Source of the DNA: Trogon surrucura
Taxonomy: Eukaryota; Chordata; Aves; Trogoniformes; Trogonidae
Direction of reading: 5' to 3'
DNA: 64,000 bases
Assembly: GCA_020746105.1 (NCBI GenBank)
Contig: CM036617.1
Span: 145,693,061-145,757,060, forward strand
Shown one piece after another: positions 1-11,900 of this stretch (position 1 is its first letter; each line of letters begins with the position of its first letter). The position numbers and the translations under genes were made by a program. A model generated the notes under the pieces. It saw nothing but the letters and a program-made list of their open reading frames with translations, was not told where the DNA came from and made no database searches.

Positions 1-462
1 CGCTACTGAAGACAATGGTGTTACAACTAGTGACTGTATCCTGGGCTGCACCAAAAGAAGCCAGCTGATCAAGAGAGTGATCCTGCCCCTCTGCTCTGGT
101 GAGACCCCACCTGGAGTGCTGCGTCCAGCTCTGGAACCCTCAACACAAGAAGGACGTGAACCTGTTGGAGCGGGTCCAGAGGAGGGCCACAAAAATGACC
201 AAAGGGCTGGAGAACCTCTCCTGCAAGGACAGGCTGAGAAAGTTTGGGCTGTTCAGCCTGGAGAAGAAAAGGCTCTGGGCACAACTTATAGCAGCCTTCC
301 AGTACGTGAAAGAGGCCTACAGGAAAGCTGGGGAGGGACCATTTACAAGGGCATGTAGTGAAAGGACAAGGGGCAATGGTTTTAAACTAGAGCAGGGCAG
401 ATTTAGACTAGCCATTGGGAAGAATTTCTTTGTTAAGAGGGTGATGAGACACTAGAACAGGC
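1..462 (+). mobile_element. CR1 LINE fragment (5' part, split by an LTR)
   Basis: Decayed end of CR1 ORF2. The conceptual translation around 99-455 has the typical CR1 run: RPHLE, a block of the type LLERVQRRATK, then FSLEKKRL and TRGN. The element breaks off at the words for 'acactagaacaggctg' and resumes near 1113, so the material between is a later insertion. The element continues beyond the left edge of the window. It lies in GYS2 intron 4, in opposite orientation to the gene. Confidence 0.9.
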
Positions 463-1112
463 TGTTGTAAGAGACTATGTTAAACATTTGTCTCAACCTT
501 GCTGAAATTCCCCACAAAGAAACTTCAAGTCTGCTGTTTGCAAGCTTGGACCACTGATAAGCCATGGGCTCAACTCGACTATTGGTAAGTCCTAAACAAC
601 AATTTCAGGGCCCAGCTCAAGCACTGATAAGGCAGCTGTCCTGCAAGCACAAAAGCCCAATGATATGCAAGTTGTCAAGTCATACTGTGGGCCCTCTGGA
701 CACCTACGCATGCTCCACTGACAGAGGCCACTCTCGGGGGGGTGAAGATTGCTCCTGATGACCCTCATACGCATGCATTAAACAGGAGGAGGGTAGGTAA
801 AGCAGCTCTTGGGACACTATATAATGCCACCATGAACAACTACTCTCCGAAGATATTCCCCACCAAATCAAAACAGGTGGACTTGTGAGACACTGCTGGA
901 TCTGTGGTGGTAGCTATACTTCTTGCTATCTTAAACATCTTACTGCTTCGCTTTTCCATTTCCTTATCTCTCTTTCCTATTGCTCTCTAGTGGTTGTTAG
1001 TCAATAAAAGGTCTTGCTGTTGTGACATCTGACACCGTTTGTGTCTTAATTTCACCTCTGGGATCAAATCAAATCACCTTGACTCTAACCTCTATCAGGA
1101 ATAAGTGGGTCA
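463..1112 (+). mobile_element. Solo LTR inserted in a CR1
   Basis: About 650 bp separating two halves of one CR1. It starts with TG and ends with CA, has a TATA-like box at 818-825 and a polyadenylation signal AATAAA at 1003-1008, the usual R-region layout of an endogenous retroviral LTR. No internal gag or pol sequence follows, so it is a solo LTR. CR1 sequence just before the insertion (aacaggctg) seems partly repeated just after it (acaactg), as a target-site duplication would be, but too degraded to size. Boundaries are inferred; the family is not recognised. Confidence 0.6.
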
Positions 1113-1290
1113 AGACAACTGTCCATAGACGTTGTGCATGTCTTATCATGGGAAGTGTTCAAGGCCAGACTGAACAGAGCTTTGAGCAACCTGGTCTAGT
1201 GTGAGGTGTCCCAGCCCATGGCCAAGGGGAGTGGAACTAGATGATCTTTGAGGTTCCTTCCAACTCAAATCATTCTATGGTTCTACGAGG
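1113..1290 (+). mobile_element. CR1 LINE fragment (3' end)
   Basis: Continuation of the CR1 at 1-462. It carries the 3' UTR words 'gtgttcaaggccag' and 'gagcaacctggtctagtg', then the conserved tail 'gatgatctttgaggttcc' and a degenerate ATTCTATGGTTCTACG end. Confidence 0.9.
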
Positions 1291-2280
1291 TTCACTATAT
1301 TCCTGTGCCCAGTGTTAAGGGTTTAACACCTGAATTTCCACAGGAGCAGAGGGAGCTAAATTTCTCCTGGTCCAGATGATCTGAGTTCAGACCGTAAGAA
1401 TATAAAAACTGAATAATCTCATATAGTAATGCTGTATAAGAACCACATACTTATCTATGACTGAGTCAAAGAGTAGAGAGCTTGGGAAGAGGTCAGGAGA
1501 CGGGAAACATTACAGTCTTACATCCATAGTGTACTCTCCTACCTTCCAGCAATCTCCAGCTCTAATATACTAGGCTGATCAGGTCTACAGACCCCCAGAA
1601 AACGACCTCTTACAGTTTACAGGCTGACGTGTGCTCTTGGCTCACAAAAATAAGAATTTTGGTATCTTTTAATTCAGGCCTCTGTGTGATTTAGGGAGTC
1701 AATAAAGAAACATGCATCAAAGTGTGGCAACTCTTCACTAAGTTATTTCTACCTTCTTCTCAAAACACTAGTAAGGCTGAAGGTCAAGATGCCCCAGGTC
1801 TAGTATTTGTGAGGGCTATGTGAAGACCACACAGAGCCTTCTCTTTCAATTTGATCACCTGACAGTGGCTGGTGACTTGTGTTCAGTGTTCATAGGAGAA
1901 CTAGAGAAAATGTCAGCCACCCTGCCCCACACAGCCTTTTGCCTGATTATTGATATCGATGTTCACTCCAAACAGGCGGGAACTTGGCCCAAAACTTTCT
2001 CTGGTCTAAAGCTACTGACCTCACTGGCTTACTTCATGGAATACATTTGTACCTTCTATACTTGTGCCAATTGGCACCTATGGAGCTTTGCTAAGAAGGT
2101 GAATTGAAGTGGTATTTTTCACTGTGGAATCCAGAAAGAGAAAGAAAACCTCAGTAATCCTTTGTATTTTTTAGAAGAGATATTTCAACTCCTATCTCCT
2201 GTTCCTGCTTATCTGCTTATTACAGGAGTGGTTTGATACTGAAGTGAACGAGTGCTGTACCATATGGGTGTGTGCTCACG

Positions 2281-2308
2281 TGTGTGTGTGTGTGCGTGTG
2301 TGTGTGTT
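2281..2308. repeat. (GT)n microsatellite
   Basis: Alternating TG run with a single C interruption. A shorter TG stretch precedes it at 2268-2274. Ordinary intronic dinucleotide repeat. Confidence 0.9.
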
Positions 2309-3754
2309 CAGAGCAGGCAGGGCTCATGGACAGTGGAGGGCAACTGAGAGAGTGTTACAGTGTCAGGGCTATCAAGAAATATTATGGTGAGGAACCACAC
2401 ACTGGCCACATACACCCTGGGCACTGTGAAAGGAGAGAAAGGACTGTGAAGATGCCAGGTCAATACCTTCTATCAGTCATCAGAAAAACGTGTCATGGTT
2501 TTGCCTGTAGATCCCATTGTTAAATTCTTCAACACTGCAGAAAAGCACTTGGCCTCACAGGGCTGAGTAGAGCTCCCTCTAGCAGACCTCTTTTTATAGA
2601 CTGTGTTGCGGTCTAGAAAACGGAACACGCGGTTTCCTCTTTTCTCTGTAAGAGCTGTACATGCCTGATTGTCTCTAGGTACAATTAAGCCATACTCTTT
2701 CCTCTAATGCTGCAACAATTTTTCTGTGGTATCTGGCAGAGCACATACTACAGTTACATCTTTCCCACCTAACTCAGCTGCTGTGCTTAAAGTTGGTGGA
2801 AACCATGAAACACCGATCAAACATGAGAAATTTAAGTCAGATATTATTATGTTTTAAAGGAAGAAAATTATGCAATAACACTGAAATGGGAAAACCAGCT
2901 ATTACACTTTGGGGTGGGAAGGGGTGACACATCCTAAAATATATTGTCTTATCGAAAGATTAAACATTAGGAAGCCCTGGAGAATCTTCTCATTGCACAA
3001 ATTGCTCGTTTGACCTTACTAGATTACTATTAGGAAGACAACAAGAATAGCTTCTGTAGACTTAGCTACCTGTATCATTTAATTACTCTACTCTAGATCA
3101 AACTCTCAAGTTTCTCAACTGACTTTTGGGCCTGGTTGACCTTTTTACAGCCAAAGGAGCCCTCATTAAGGTATCTGATCTCTTACTAAAAGCAAACTTT
3201 GTCAGGAAGAGCTTTAGTCTCTATTAGCATGTTGAAAGTAGTATAACAGCTTGGCATCGTTTCCTGTATCAGAACCTTTAAATGTCAATCTCTCCACAGA
3301 GAGCATAAAGCATTATGGTCTAGAAATCTAGTTTCCTCTATTAAATATTATTTACAGTAGTTTATGGTAATATTTTAAACTGATACATATGTTTTATCCT
3401 TATATTCTTAGAACAAATACTGACTAGAAACTTCTGTATTTATTATGTAGCTGATGGTACCAAGGAGATTTGTGAACCTCTGCAGAAGTATGGACAGTGC
3501 CTTACCAGATAAAGTTAGCCCTGTCATGTGTGAACAGTAAAAATGCTGTTAAGACTATGACTAGATTATAGATATATCACAACTTCTAAGTTCATTCAGG
3601 TGTAAGATCATCACTTTTTCTTTTGAATACACAGGCAAGGGCAAGGCCACCAAAGTTATCACGAATGGAAAAAAAAAAGCTGCTTTTGACAAAAGCAGAC
3701 TATTTTGCTAGGCTACCAAATTAACTGGGATACAAAAGAAACCAAAATATTTTT

Positions 3755-3936
3755 GGTTTAGCTCAGTCGGTTGAGCGTGGTGCTGAAACACCAAAGGTCA
3801 CGGGTTCCATTCCCGTTTGGTCCTCATGTGTTGCCTGATCTAGTTGAGAGGCGTCCCTGCCCATGACAGGGAGGTTGGATTAAATGATCTCTAAGGTCCC
3901 TTCCAGTCTAGGCCATTCTATGATTCTACGATTTTT
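3755..3936 (+). mobile_element. tRNA-derived SINE with CR1 tail
   Basis: A 69-nt tRNA-like head (3755-3823) carries a good RNA polymerase III A box, TAGCTCAGTCGG (3759-3770), and a mutated B box, GGTTCCATTCC (3803-3813). It resembles tRNA-Ile by its GAGCGTGGTGCT run, but the anticodon loop has only six bases, so it is not a working tRNA. From about 3824 the sequence is a CR1 3' tail ending in 'ccattctatgattctacga'. Avian SINEs with this tRNA-CR1 structure are known (TguSINE1 in songbirds). The runs 'attttt' at 3749-3754 and 3931-3936 may be target-site duplications, but the motif is low complexity. Confidence 0.8.
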
Positions 3937-5741
3937 AGAATTTCCTTTACAAAAAGGAAGGCAAGGCTCTGATGTAGTATTTTTAGCATCAGTTTGCAAA
4001 ACAACTAGCTTTTTTTTTTTTCCTTTTTAAACTTTAATTTCTCATTTTAAATCCTCCTCTTCCCTGGCCTGTTTTTGTTGTTTGGGCTTTTTTTACTATG
4101 GCTTCCTTACTAACAAATGATGTGTAAGAATGCAAGGATGAACGAATAAAGTTACTACTGAAAAGTCTCCACTTCCTGAAGTTTTAAACCTGAAACTGTA
4201 TGGTATTAGTTCTTTCAATGTGGCTCCATCTGATTTTAGCCCAGATTTTGCATATATACACATAAGGAGAATATGAGGGAGTAGTAATGTCCAGACTCCT
4301 GAAACTCATGTCAGACAGCGTGACTGGGTTATTCATGCTGCCTCATTAATGCACCTAACAAACGTATCTAACTTAAAGGACTAGTTTTATGGGGTGACAG
4401 ATGGAGACAAATCTTTCAGATGGCAATTTGAGGATGTCTGCCTTACACTAATTGCAAAAAGGCCAGTGTAACTCCACTGGTGATATAGGGAGCCTAGAAG
4501 GAGTAACCACCTATGTTAGTTTCCTTAGAGAGAATTTCCCCTATGTACTGCCATGCTGTCTCCAGAAGACACTGTTCCACAGTGTGTCAAGCCACTGCAA
4601 ACTGACAACTGAGTAGTTTGCTGCATCGATTTTAGCCAAGGAAATGCATGGACAGGGAATAAGACAGTTGTTTTACCCTTTTAACTACTTCTACCCTCAA
4701 TAAATGCTGGAATGCAAAAATCTCTTGAACTCAGTTTTTCTGCAACCCTATTAGAAATTTCGGATCGTGTAGTGTACCTCTGCTAAAGGCAGCGCTAAAG
4801 ACACCTTGGTCCTTGAAATGTTGATTTGTGTTATGCTTTGAGTGGAAAGCGAACAGTGAAAACCAAAACCACTAGACAGTTTTAAAAAATTCCGAGAAAC
4901 AGGTGTAGGTCTTTTGATCTCAGTTAATACTTTCTACATCTGCTAGTTACAAATTAAGCCTAATGTGAAAAGCTTGAAAGTCAAAGCAGTTATTATGACT
5001 TACAAGAATTAGGAAGTGGGCTGGGGAAACAAAAAAAAATTAGTAATCTGGGGTAATATCAGCAAGAGGAGGGCTACTGGTTATTGTTTCTAGTGCCTTT
5101 CATTAAGTAAGAGTGATGTGATGCTGGACCTGAAGTGTCAGACATGACCACAGCTGAATAGGTTTTACATTCACTGGTTACTTAATAGTAACTTCCAAAC
5201 CATAGCAATCAGCTCAAGCAACAGATGCCTTTCCTGAACACAAAGGTAACAATTCTCAAGGACACTTGCAGTGATGTCTGGGCTAGTAACTCTCCCCTTG
5301 ATTTTGAAAAGTGCCCCAGACCATAGAAAAGAAGGTTAAGACTCTCTATTGGCAATCCCATACTGCCGCAATATTTCTTCGTATATCAGTGGGTTGACTA
5401 AGGCACTGACTTGATTGGAAGCTGAGTAAGTTTCAGTACTCTGCAGTGCAAATCTGGTAAATAAAAGTTCACTGAAGGGAGTGCAAATATTCTAGACTTT
5501 ACTAAGCTTTAAGACCTGTCAGATGACACGGAGACAAAGACACTCATGCCTAGACACCCCATAGTCTTACAAATATCATTTCTTGTGCTCTGGGACTGAC
5601 AACCTCTCACTCAGCTTTGGGTCAATCATAAGTGATCACACAAGTCAGAAAATACAGGATATGGTGTAACACAGTAAATAGAAAAGGCTCCAGGAGCTGA
5701 TTAGCTGAATAAAATGAAGGAAAGAGAAAAATCTGTCTTAC

Positions 5742-5927
5742 CTGGTCAAGATTGTTGTAAAAATCTATACTGGCTGCACACAGGTATCTCCCAAGTAGAG
5801 TCGCATGGGTAGTAAAAATTGTGGCGACAGGAAGTTTCTGAGATCGAGACAGTATTAAACCCACTCCTGCCTGCCACTCATGGAAATGGGCAATTACGTT
5901 TGGCTTGTCATCAAACTGACAGGTAAG
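5742..5927 (-). CDS. GYS2: GYS2 exon 4
   Basis: 186 nt = 62 codons. Preceded by the acceptor ttattttcag; followed by the donor GTAAGA. Encodes [19 protein letters not shown] and on to FYNNLDQ. It is one codon longer than the human GYS2 exon; in the [11 protein letters not shown] segment it resembles human GYS1 (KPHVVAHFHEW) more than human GYS2. A second AG inside the exon (after CTTACCTGTCAG) would shorten it by four codons but fits the family worse. Confidence 0.93.
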
Positions 5928-8900
5928 CTGAAAATAATTAGAAAGAACATACATGAAACATACATTATCCCACCTATCATCCCAGCCCCAGAAATCGGTT
6001 TTTTTCATGTCTTCTTCTATGTGCTTGCTTTTTTTTCATAGAAGAAAGCAGTACAGTGTTCTAAGTGGTCATGTGTCTTGATTCTCATCATCCCTAATCC
6101 TTAGCCCAAGAAGTAGATGTGCCTCACTGGTGCCTCAGAACAGTATCCTTCCCAAAGTGTTAGGGAGCTCTGGCAAGCACAGTCACTCTTCTTTCTTCTA
6201 ATTTGCTCTTCTGCTGTTGAAACTCATTTGGATAAGAAAATCATGAGCGCCTGTGACAGACGAATGAGTCTGCAGATTAATAAAGGTTACTTTCTTCAGG
6301 TAGGCTGTATTAGAGTGACATGTGAAGTCACAGTGCTGTCATTAATTCTTTCAGTCTGTCTATATTCTATGTGTAACGTAGTATCTGATTGAGGAGCTAT
6401 GTCTTGATTGTCTTCAAGGACAGTTTGTGAGTATTACAACTTTACTACCATAGGAGACAAAAAGGGAGTTTGTGATCCTACTTCTAAGAGCATCTGGTGA
6501 AAATTAAGCAAGTTGAGAAGAAACAGAGGAGGAACTGACAGTAAAGACACAGCAGATTCCACATAGGGCAGCCCCCCACCCTCCTTCTCCCAGAATAGCA
6601 TAGTTAAATGATCACTTGAGAATATGGTTAAATGATCACTTGAGATTTAAGTTTTAAATACATCGGGTTATCAACTTCCTTAAAATCATAGTTTTCAAAT
6701 TGGTGAATAGGAACCACATCCCAAAGCTTTTTTGCTCTGCTGACATGTTTGAAAACCTCTAGATTTAAAAACTGTACCTCTTTTAAAAACCAGGCTGTTA
6801 ATGATCCAAAAATCACAGCATCGTTGGCTTCTCGGTCATGAAAAGGGATCCCTATGTTGCTGACATCCCAAAATTCACCTTTCCACTTGTCCAGATTCCA
6901 AGCTGCTGATCCTATATCAAACAGTAAGACATATGGGCTGCCCTCTATCAACCATCTTCCAAAAAAGACCTATGGGAAAGAGGCAAGGATACAAATAATA
7001 ACATGTTAAAGGGAATGTAAAGGCCAGTTAGTATAATTATTTTCATCCATCAAATCTTAAGTGTTTCACATAAGGAATATGTGGTTATAGTCCTACATAT
7101 CCAGGATTTGCAGGTTTCCTTGGAAAATACATAGAGAAATACTCAACCAAAGGCAGAGGTAAAAGGAAAATACAGTCTTCAGAAACACTTGTTTTTAATA
7201 CTCTTTAGGAGTATTTTAACAGTAAATACTTCAGGAGTATTATAATAATCTTTAGGAAAAGCAGGACCAGGGAAGTGATTGTCCCCCTGCACTTGGCACT
7301 GGTGAGGCCACACTTAAAAACCTGTGTTCAGTTTTGTGCCCCTCCTTAACATTGAGGTGCTGGAGCCTGTCCAAAGAAAGGCAACAATGCTGGAGAGCAA
7401 GTCCTATGAGGAGCAGCTGAAGAAACTGGGGCTGCTTAGCCTGGAGAAAAGGAGGCTGAGGGGAGACCTTATCACTCTCTACAACTACCTAAAAAGAGGC
7501 TGTAGTGAGGTGGGGATCGGTTTCTTCTCCCAAGTAACAAGCGGTAGGACAAGATGAAATGGCCTCAAGCTGTGACAGGGGAGGATTAGATTGGATGTTA
7601 GGAAAAGCTTCTTCACTGAAAGGGTTTTTAAGCACTGGAACGGGGCTGTGGTGGAGTCACCATCCCTGGAGGTATTTAAAAGACATGCAGATGTGGTGCT
7701 TAGGGACATGGTTCAGTGGTGGACTGAGAGTTCCTAGGTTAGCAGTTAGAGTCAGTTATCTTAAAGGTCATTTCCAACCTAGACAACTCTATGATATTGT
7801 TTTTAAGACTTTAATTTTAGCTTTTCATTGAAATGTTAACTTCTTTTCATGAAAAAAAAAAGCTTAGGAAGACTAGCGTGGTCTTATGTTCTTACTGAAG
7901 TATCTATGTCATTTTTGTTCTTATTTCAAAATTTTTACTTTCTTTCAGTCAGATTTGTCTCCAAACTTTTGCCATTTATGCTAGATTACTGGTGACAGAT
8001 TTTGTGGGACAGCTGTTTCTTGGGACCTGTATCTATTTTGTCATTCCACCCAAGCAGCACAACTGATACCCTTTAGCAGAGTGGAAGTTTCAATCAGAAG
8101 GCAAAATAATACCTAAAAACCACAGCAGCCTAAAAATGCAGCTTTCCTGCTTTATCTGCATCAGTATGGTTGAACTTCTCTAAAAGCATTTAGAACTTCA
8201 CTGATATAACCTACCTGCCCAACCAGGACAGCAAGCTGGACTGTCATAAGGCAACACAACACAGCAGGGCCCACACTACAGATTTTACCAGTCTGCACAG
8301 TCAAATTATTTCAGATTAATGCTACTATCAGAATGGCTATAGCAGCAGAGACATATTAACCAGGAAGAACAACGAATCATTTATGCCATTGTTTAAAACC
8401 TTTTTTCACACACCAACCCTTGAGACCTCAGTGGCTGAACCCGGCTGTGATTGTAGAATGGGCCGAGTAGAGGTCAGGTCTTCAAAAGAAGACGAAAGCT
8501 CTTAGAGCAGTTAGCACAGACAGCTCTGTGAAGGAAGGTCAACTCCTTACATCCTTATTTCAGGTTATCCAGGTTTCTTATTCAGGAAAATGAGGTTTAA
8601 AAGCCAGGAGTTTGTGTGACCCCAGACTTCACCTAAATATGGAGTCAGGTTGTGGCAAGGAACACATCTGACCTGAGAAGTTTGGAAGCATCCCTAGGTT
8701 CCCTGGTTTAAAGGGATCCACTGTGATGCATAAGCAAAATCCAGACATAAATGTTAATAGGATAAGTACAGCTCCTGGAAACTAGAGCGTCATTATTAGA
8801 GATCAAATCTATACTTGACGTAGCTGGGACAGATTTGCTGCTATATATGAATACTCCAGCAGCACAATGCACGTGTTGGGCTGGCAGAGTGGGCTGATTA

Positions 8901-11900
8901 AATAGAATGTACTGCTGCAGCAGCATGAAGTGTATATATAGCACTGCAATTAATCTGTCCCACAAGTCTTAGCTGTTTTCCAAACAAAGGAGTGTTACAC
9001 AGCTTGCAGAGACATCTCTTTGTAAGTAACAGAGGCAACATGGGAAACTTGATCAATTGCTTATGAAAATCTGATTAGAAATAAGAAGCAGCAGTTAGAT
9101 TAGACCTTTTAGTTTGAACCTCAGCCTGAACGACCCTAGCATTTTGTTAGTGTCCCCAGCAGACATTTTCCCAAGCTGTGGCACACAGGTGTCCGATAAC
9201 ACATTTCTACATAATACAATAGAGTATCAGATCCTAATAACAGCAGAATTGCAAAGGGATGTAACATATTGCCAGTGCCACAGTTGCTGGCAGTCCAAAA
9301 ACATAATGAATTTCTACATTAAAGTGTGTCATGACCCTCACCAACAGAACTTTGTAAGAATGCTTCCTTGCTGCTGCCTCTCAATGCTTTTCACACCTGT
9401 TCGGCATGTATTATAAGCAGACGATCTTCCCTCCTGCAAACTAGCATCTCTGAGGGAGATGCTGATTCAAGGATATATCAGAGTGAAGGTGACTTCTTGA
9501 TCTCTGATGAGGACTTGAAGAAAGGAGGTCAGATTTAGCATGTGTTTATCTTCTACCCATTTTCAGATAATTAATTCTCCTGAAGGCTGCAGCTGCTTGC
9601 AGCTTAGTAGCTTGCCCAGCAACATAGCATATTCCATTCCTTTCAGCAGATCAGCTTCATAGGAAGAAGTTTATTTCTAGTTTATTGTTGGAGAAATTGA
9701 GCCACAGAAAGGCTATGAAGTTTGAGATCACACAGAAAACACTGGTTAAATATTCTTTAGGAAACACAGATGAATTCACCCCTTGTGCTGTGGTTTAACA
9801 TCTCTTCCTAGGGAATAGACAGATAGTTTCATCTGAGAAAACAGATTCTCTGTCAGGTGGGTGCTTTTCTCAAGTCCACCTGTGGTTTCTACCTTCACAG
9901 CTTTCAACTCAATATAATACTACATAAGAAAAATCTTGAGCTAGTGGAACTCTCTGCTCTCTCCAGCACAAGAATGCCAAATGGAAGGGTTCAGTCAAAG
10001 TAAGGTCATATTATATGTACTAAAATCTCACTGTATTTAGAGACTAGATAAATAAGTCATTAATCCAATTAAGCAGACTTGCAGATAAATGACTGTTAAA
10101 ACCTGTAATTGGATAAACAGGTTCTTCCTCAAAAATAACCTTTAATGAATTGACTGCTGTTCTAACGATGGATTCTGAGCCTTTCCCATTGTGACATTGA
10201 CCAGGACTGCTGTGTCAAGTGGAACGCCAAGAGCATTAACCAAAACTGTAATCTCCTCAGAGTCAGCTTTGTTGCCCTGGGAAGCAGTAACACATCTGAT
10301 TTACCTGACACCCCTGGCTTTTCATGGTATCCATAGCCTTCTTAATTGCAGGATTTGGAGGTTCGCAAGCTTCCACCTGAGTCTTCACATTGTGCTCAAA
10401 ATAGGGACCAACCAGAAAATAGTTTTCACCCCATTCATCTGCTGTCGTTTTGGCTTTTGTCTGGATCACAGTGTAAATGCCTCCCACTGCAAAAGAAGAT
10501 CACAAAGAACAAAGAGTAGAAAGGGGCACAGGCCACAAAGCTCTGGAATAAGCTCTAACTCAGCTGTGGATCAGACACACTTCTAGCTAAATCATTTCAC
10601 ACGTTCAGATCTTAAGTGAAACCCAGATTCTATCAAATAAACAGAAGCTCGGTCTCTTAAATGGAATCAGAGCTTCACGGTTCAACTGAGGAGTATGCAC
10701 TGATGGAAGATTGTGTGTAATTCTTAAATGACAATTGAATGTTTTGCTTACTCCTGGGTGACTGCATATGGCTTTCCTGAATTTCTCCCCTAATCTCAGA
10801 TGTTTGCCTTCTGTCCTTAAATGTTATTTTTATCTAGTTCATGATATCTTACGTTTCCTTTAAGTGTTTAAAGTGACACCATAAATGTTCAACCACGACA
10901 TTATTTTACTCCTATGCTATTCCCCCCTTTTTGGATCTTTACACTCAGATTGTAGGATTTAAATCCTGGGGCTCATGCTTCCACTTTCCCATGCCTAAAC
11001 TCGATTCTACCACATCCTAAGCACAGTCTTCTACTTTTTTATTGCAGCAGGTATAATTTTCAAACATATTTTTCATGATGTGGAAATGCATGTGTTAAGA
11101 ACTGAGCTGGCACTTACAGCTTGTTTTACACGAATCACTGACAAAAGTTGAGTGACTGATGGATTTCATTGACTGCCGACTACAAAAGTGGATTTAAACC
11201 AATATTCTCAAAGCAAAAGGTGTCACGTTCCATTACCATTCTAAAGAGTTGTTAAAGTTGGAATGAATGCAACCTACACTGCCAATATAAATGTCTGCAG
11301 CACCTGCCACCAAAATGTCGTCCTGCCCACAACAGTGAGGTTGGATTAGATGATCTCTAAGGTCCCTTCCAACCTAAGACATACTATGATTCTATGATTT
11401 TTTTTTAAAAAAACAGTATTAAAATGTATAAGAGAATGTGAAAACGATATCCGCTGATGAGCCAATACACGTCTGTCTAGTCTTGCACATGGTATGCAAG
11501 ATTCACTTAGCTGCTCCTCCCTGCAGTTTTCCATTACTGGCCCTGTAATGCAGGGCTGCCTTGCAAACCCTCCTTTGCCCCAGGATGCGCAGTGACAGGG
11601 ATCAAGCATTCTACCACAACAAATCTGGAAGAGCAGCAGTGCATGCTTGAACCTAGTAAGTGGAAGGGAAGGCAAGGAAAAAGACAATCAGAGGCTAGGC
11701 AGCTGCTGTACAGCACAGAGAAGTTTAGCATAGCTCCGGTGATTTTAAAGCATGGTAGGATAAATGAAGCTCAATAGGTACAAGCAAGCAATGAAAGGAC
11801 TAATAGGAAGAGAATTAGTGTTCCTGCATAAACATTTCGTCCTCCACTGAATTTGGAAACGTATGGTAATACTCCAGGCAAGAAGTATGTGCTATGCTTT

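Larger units (their letters stand above)
1291..5741 (-). other. GYS2: GYS2 intron 4 (3' part lies outside the window)
   Basis: Intronic sequence between exon 4 and the left edge. I searched the minus strand for the next glycogen synthase exon (the block after FYNNLD that normally carries the conserved KEAGERQ and HRYC motifs) and did not find it, so exon 5 lies beyond the window. Contents besides the SINE at 3755 and a GT repeat near 2281: unique AT-rich sequence. Confidence 0.7.

Noticed and set aside
3755-3823. tRNA gene
   Set aside because: Anticodon loop short by one base, B box mutated and the element runs into a CR1 tail: it is a SINE head.
5339-5480. Minus-strand open segment after an acceptor-like site, ending YGIANRES and a stop, in GYS2 intron 4: possible alternative last exon
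   Set aside because: Only about 40 codons, no family resemblance, and no polyadenylation signal near its end; an open stretch of this size is expected by chance.
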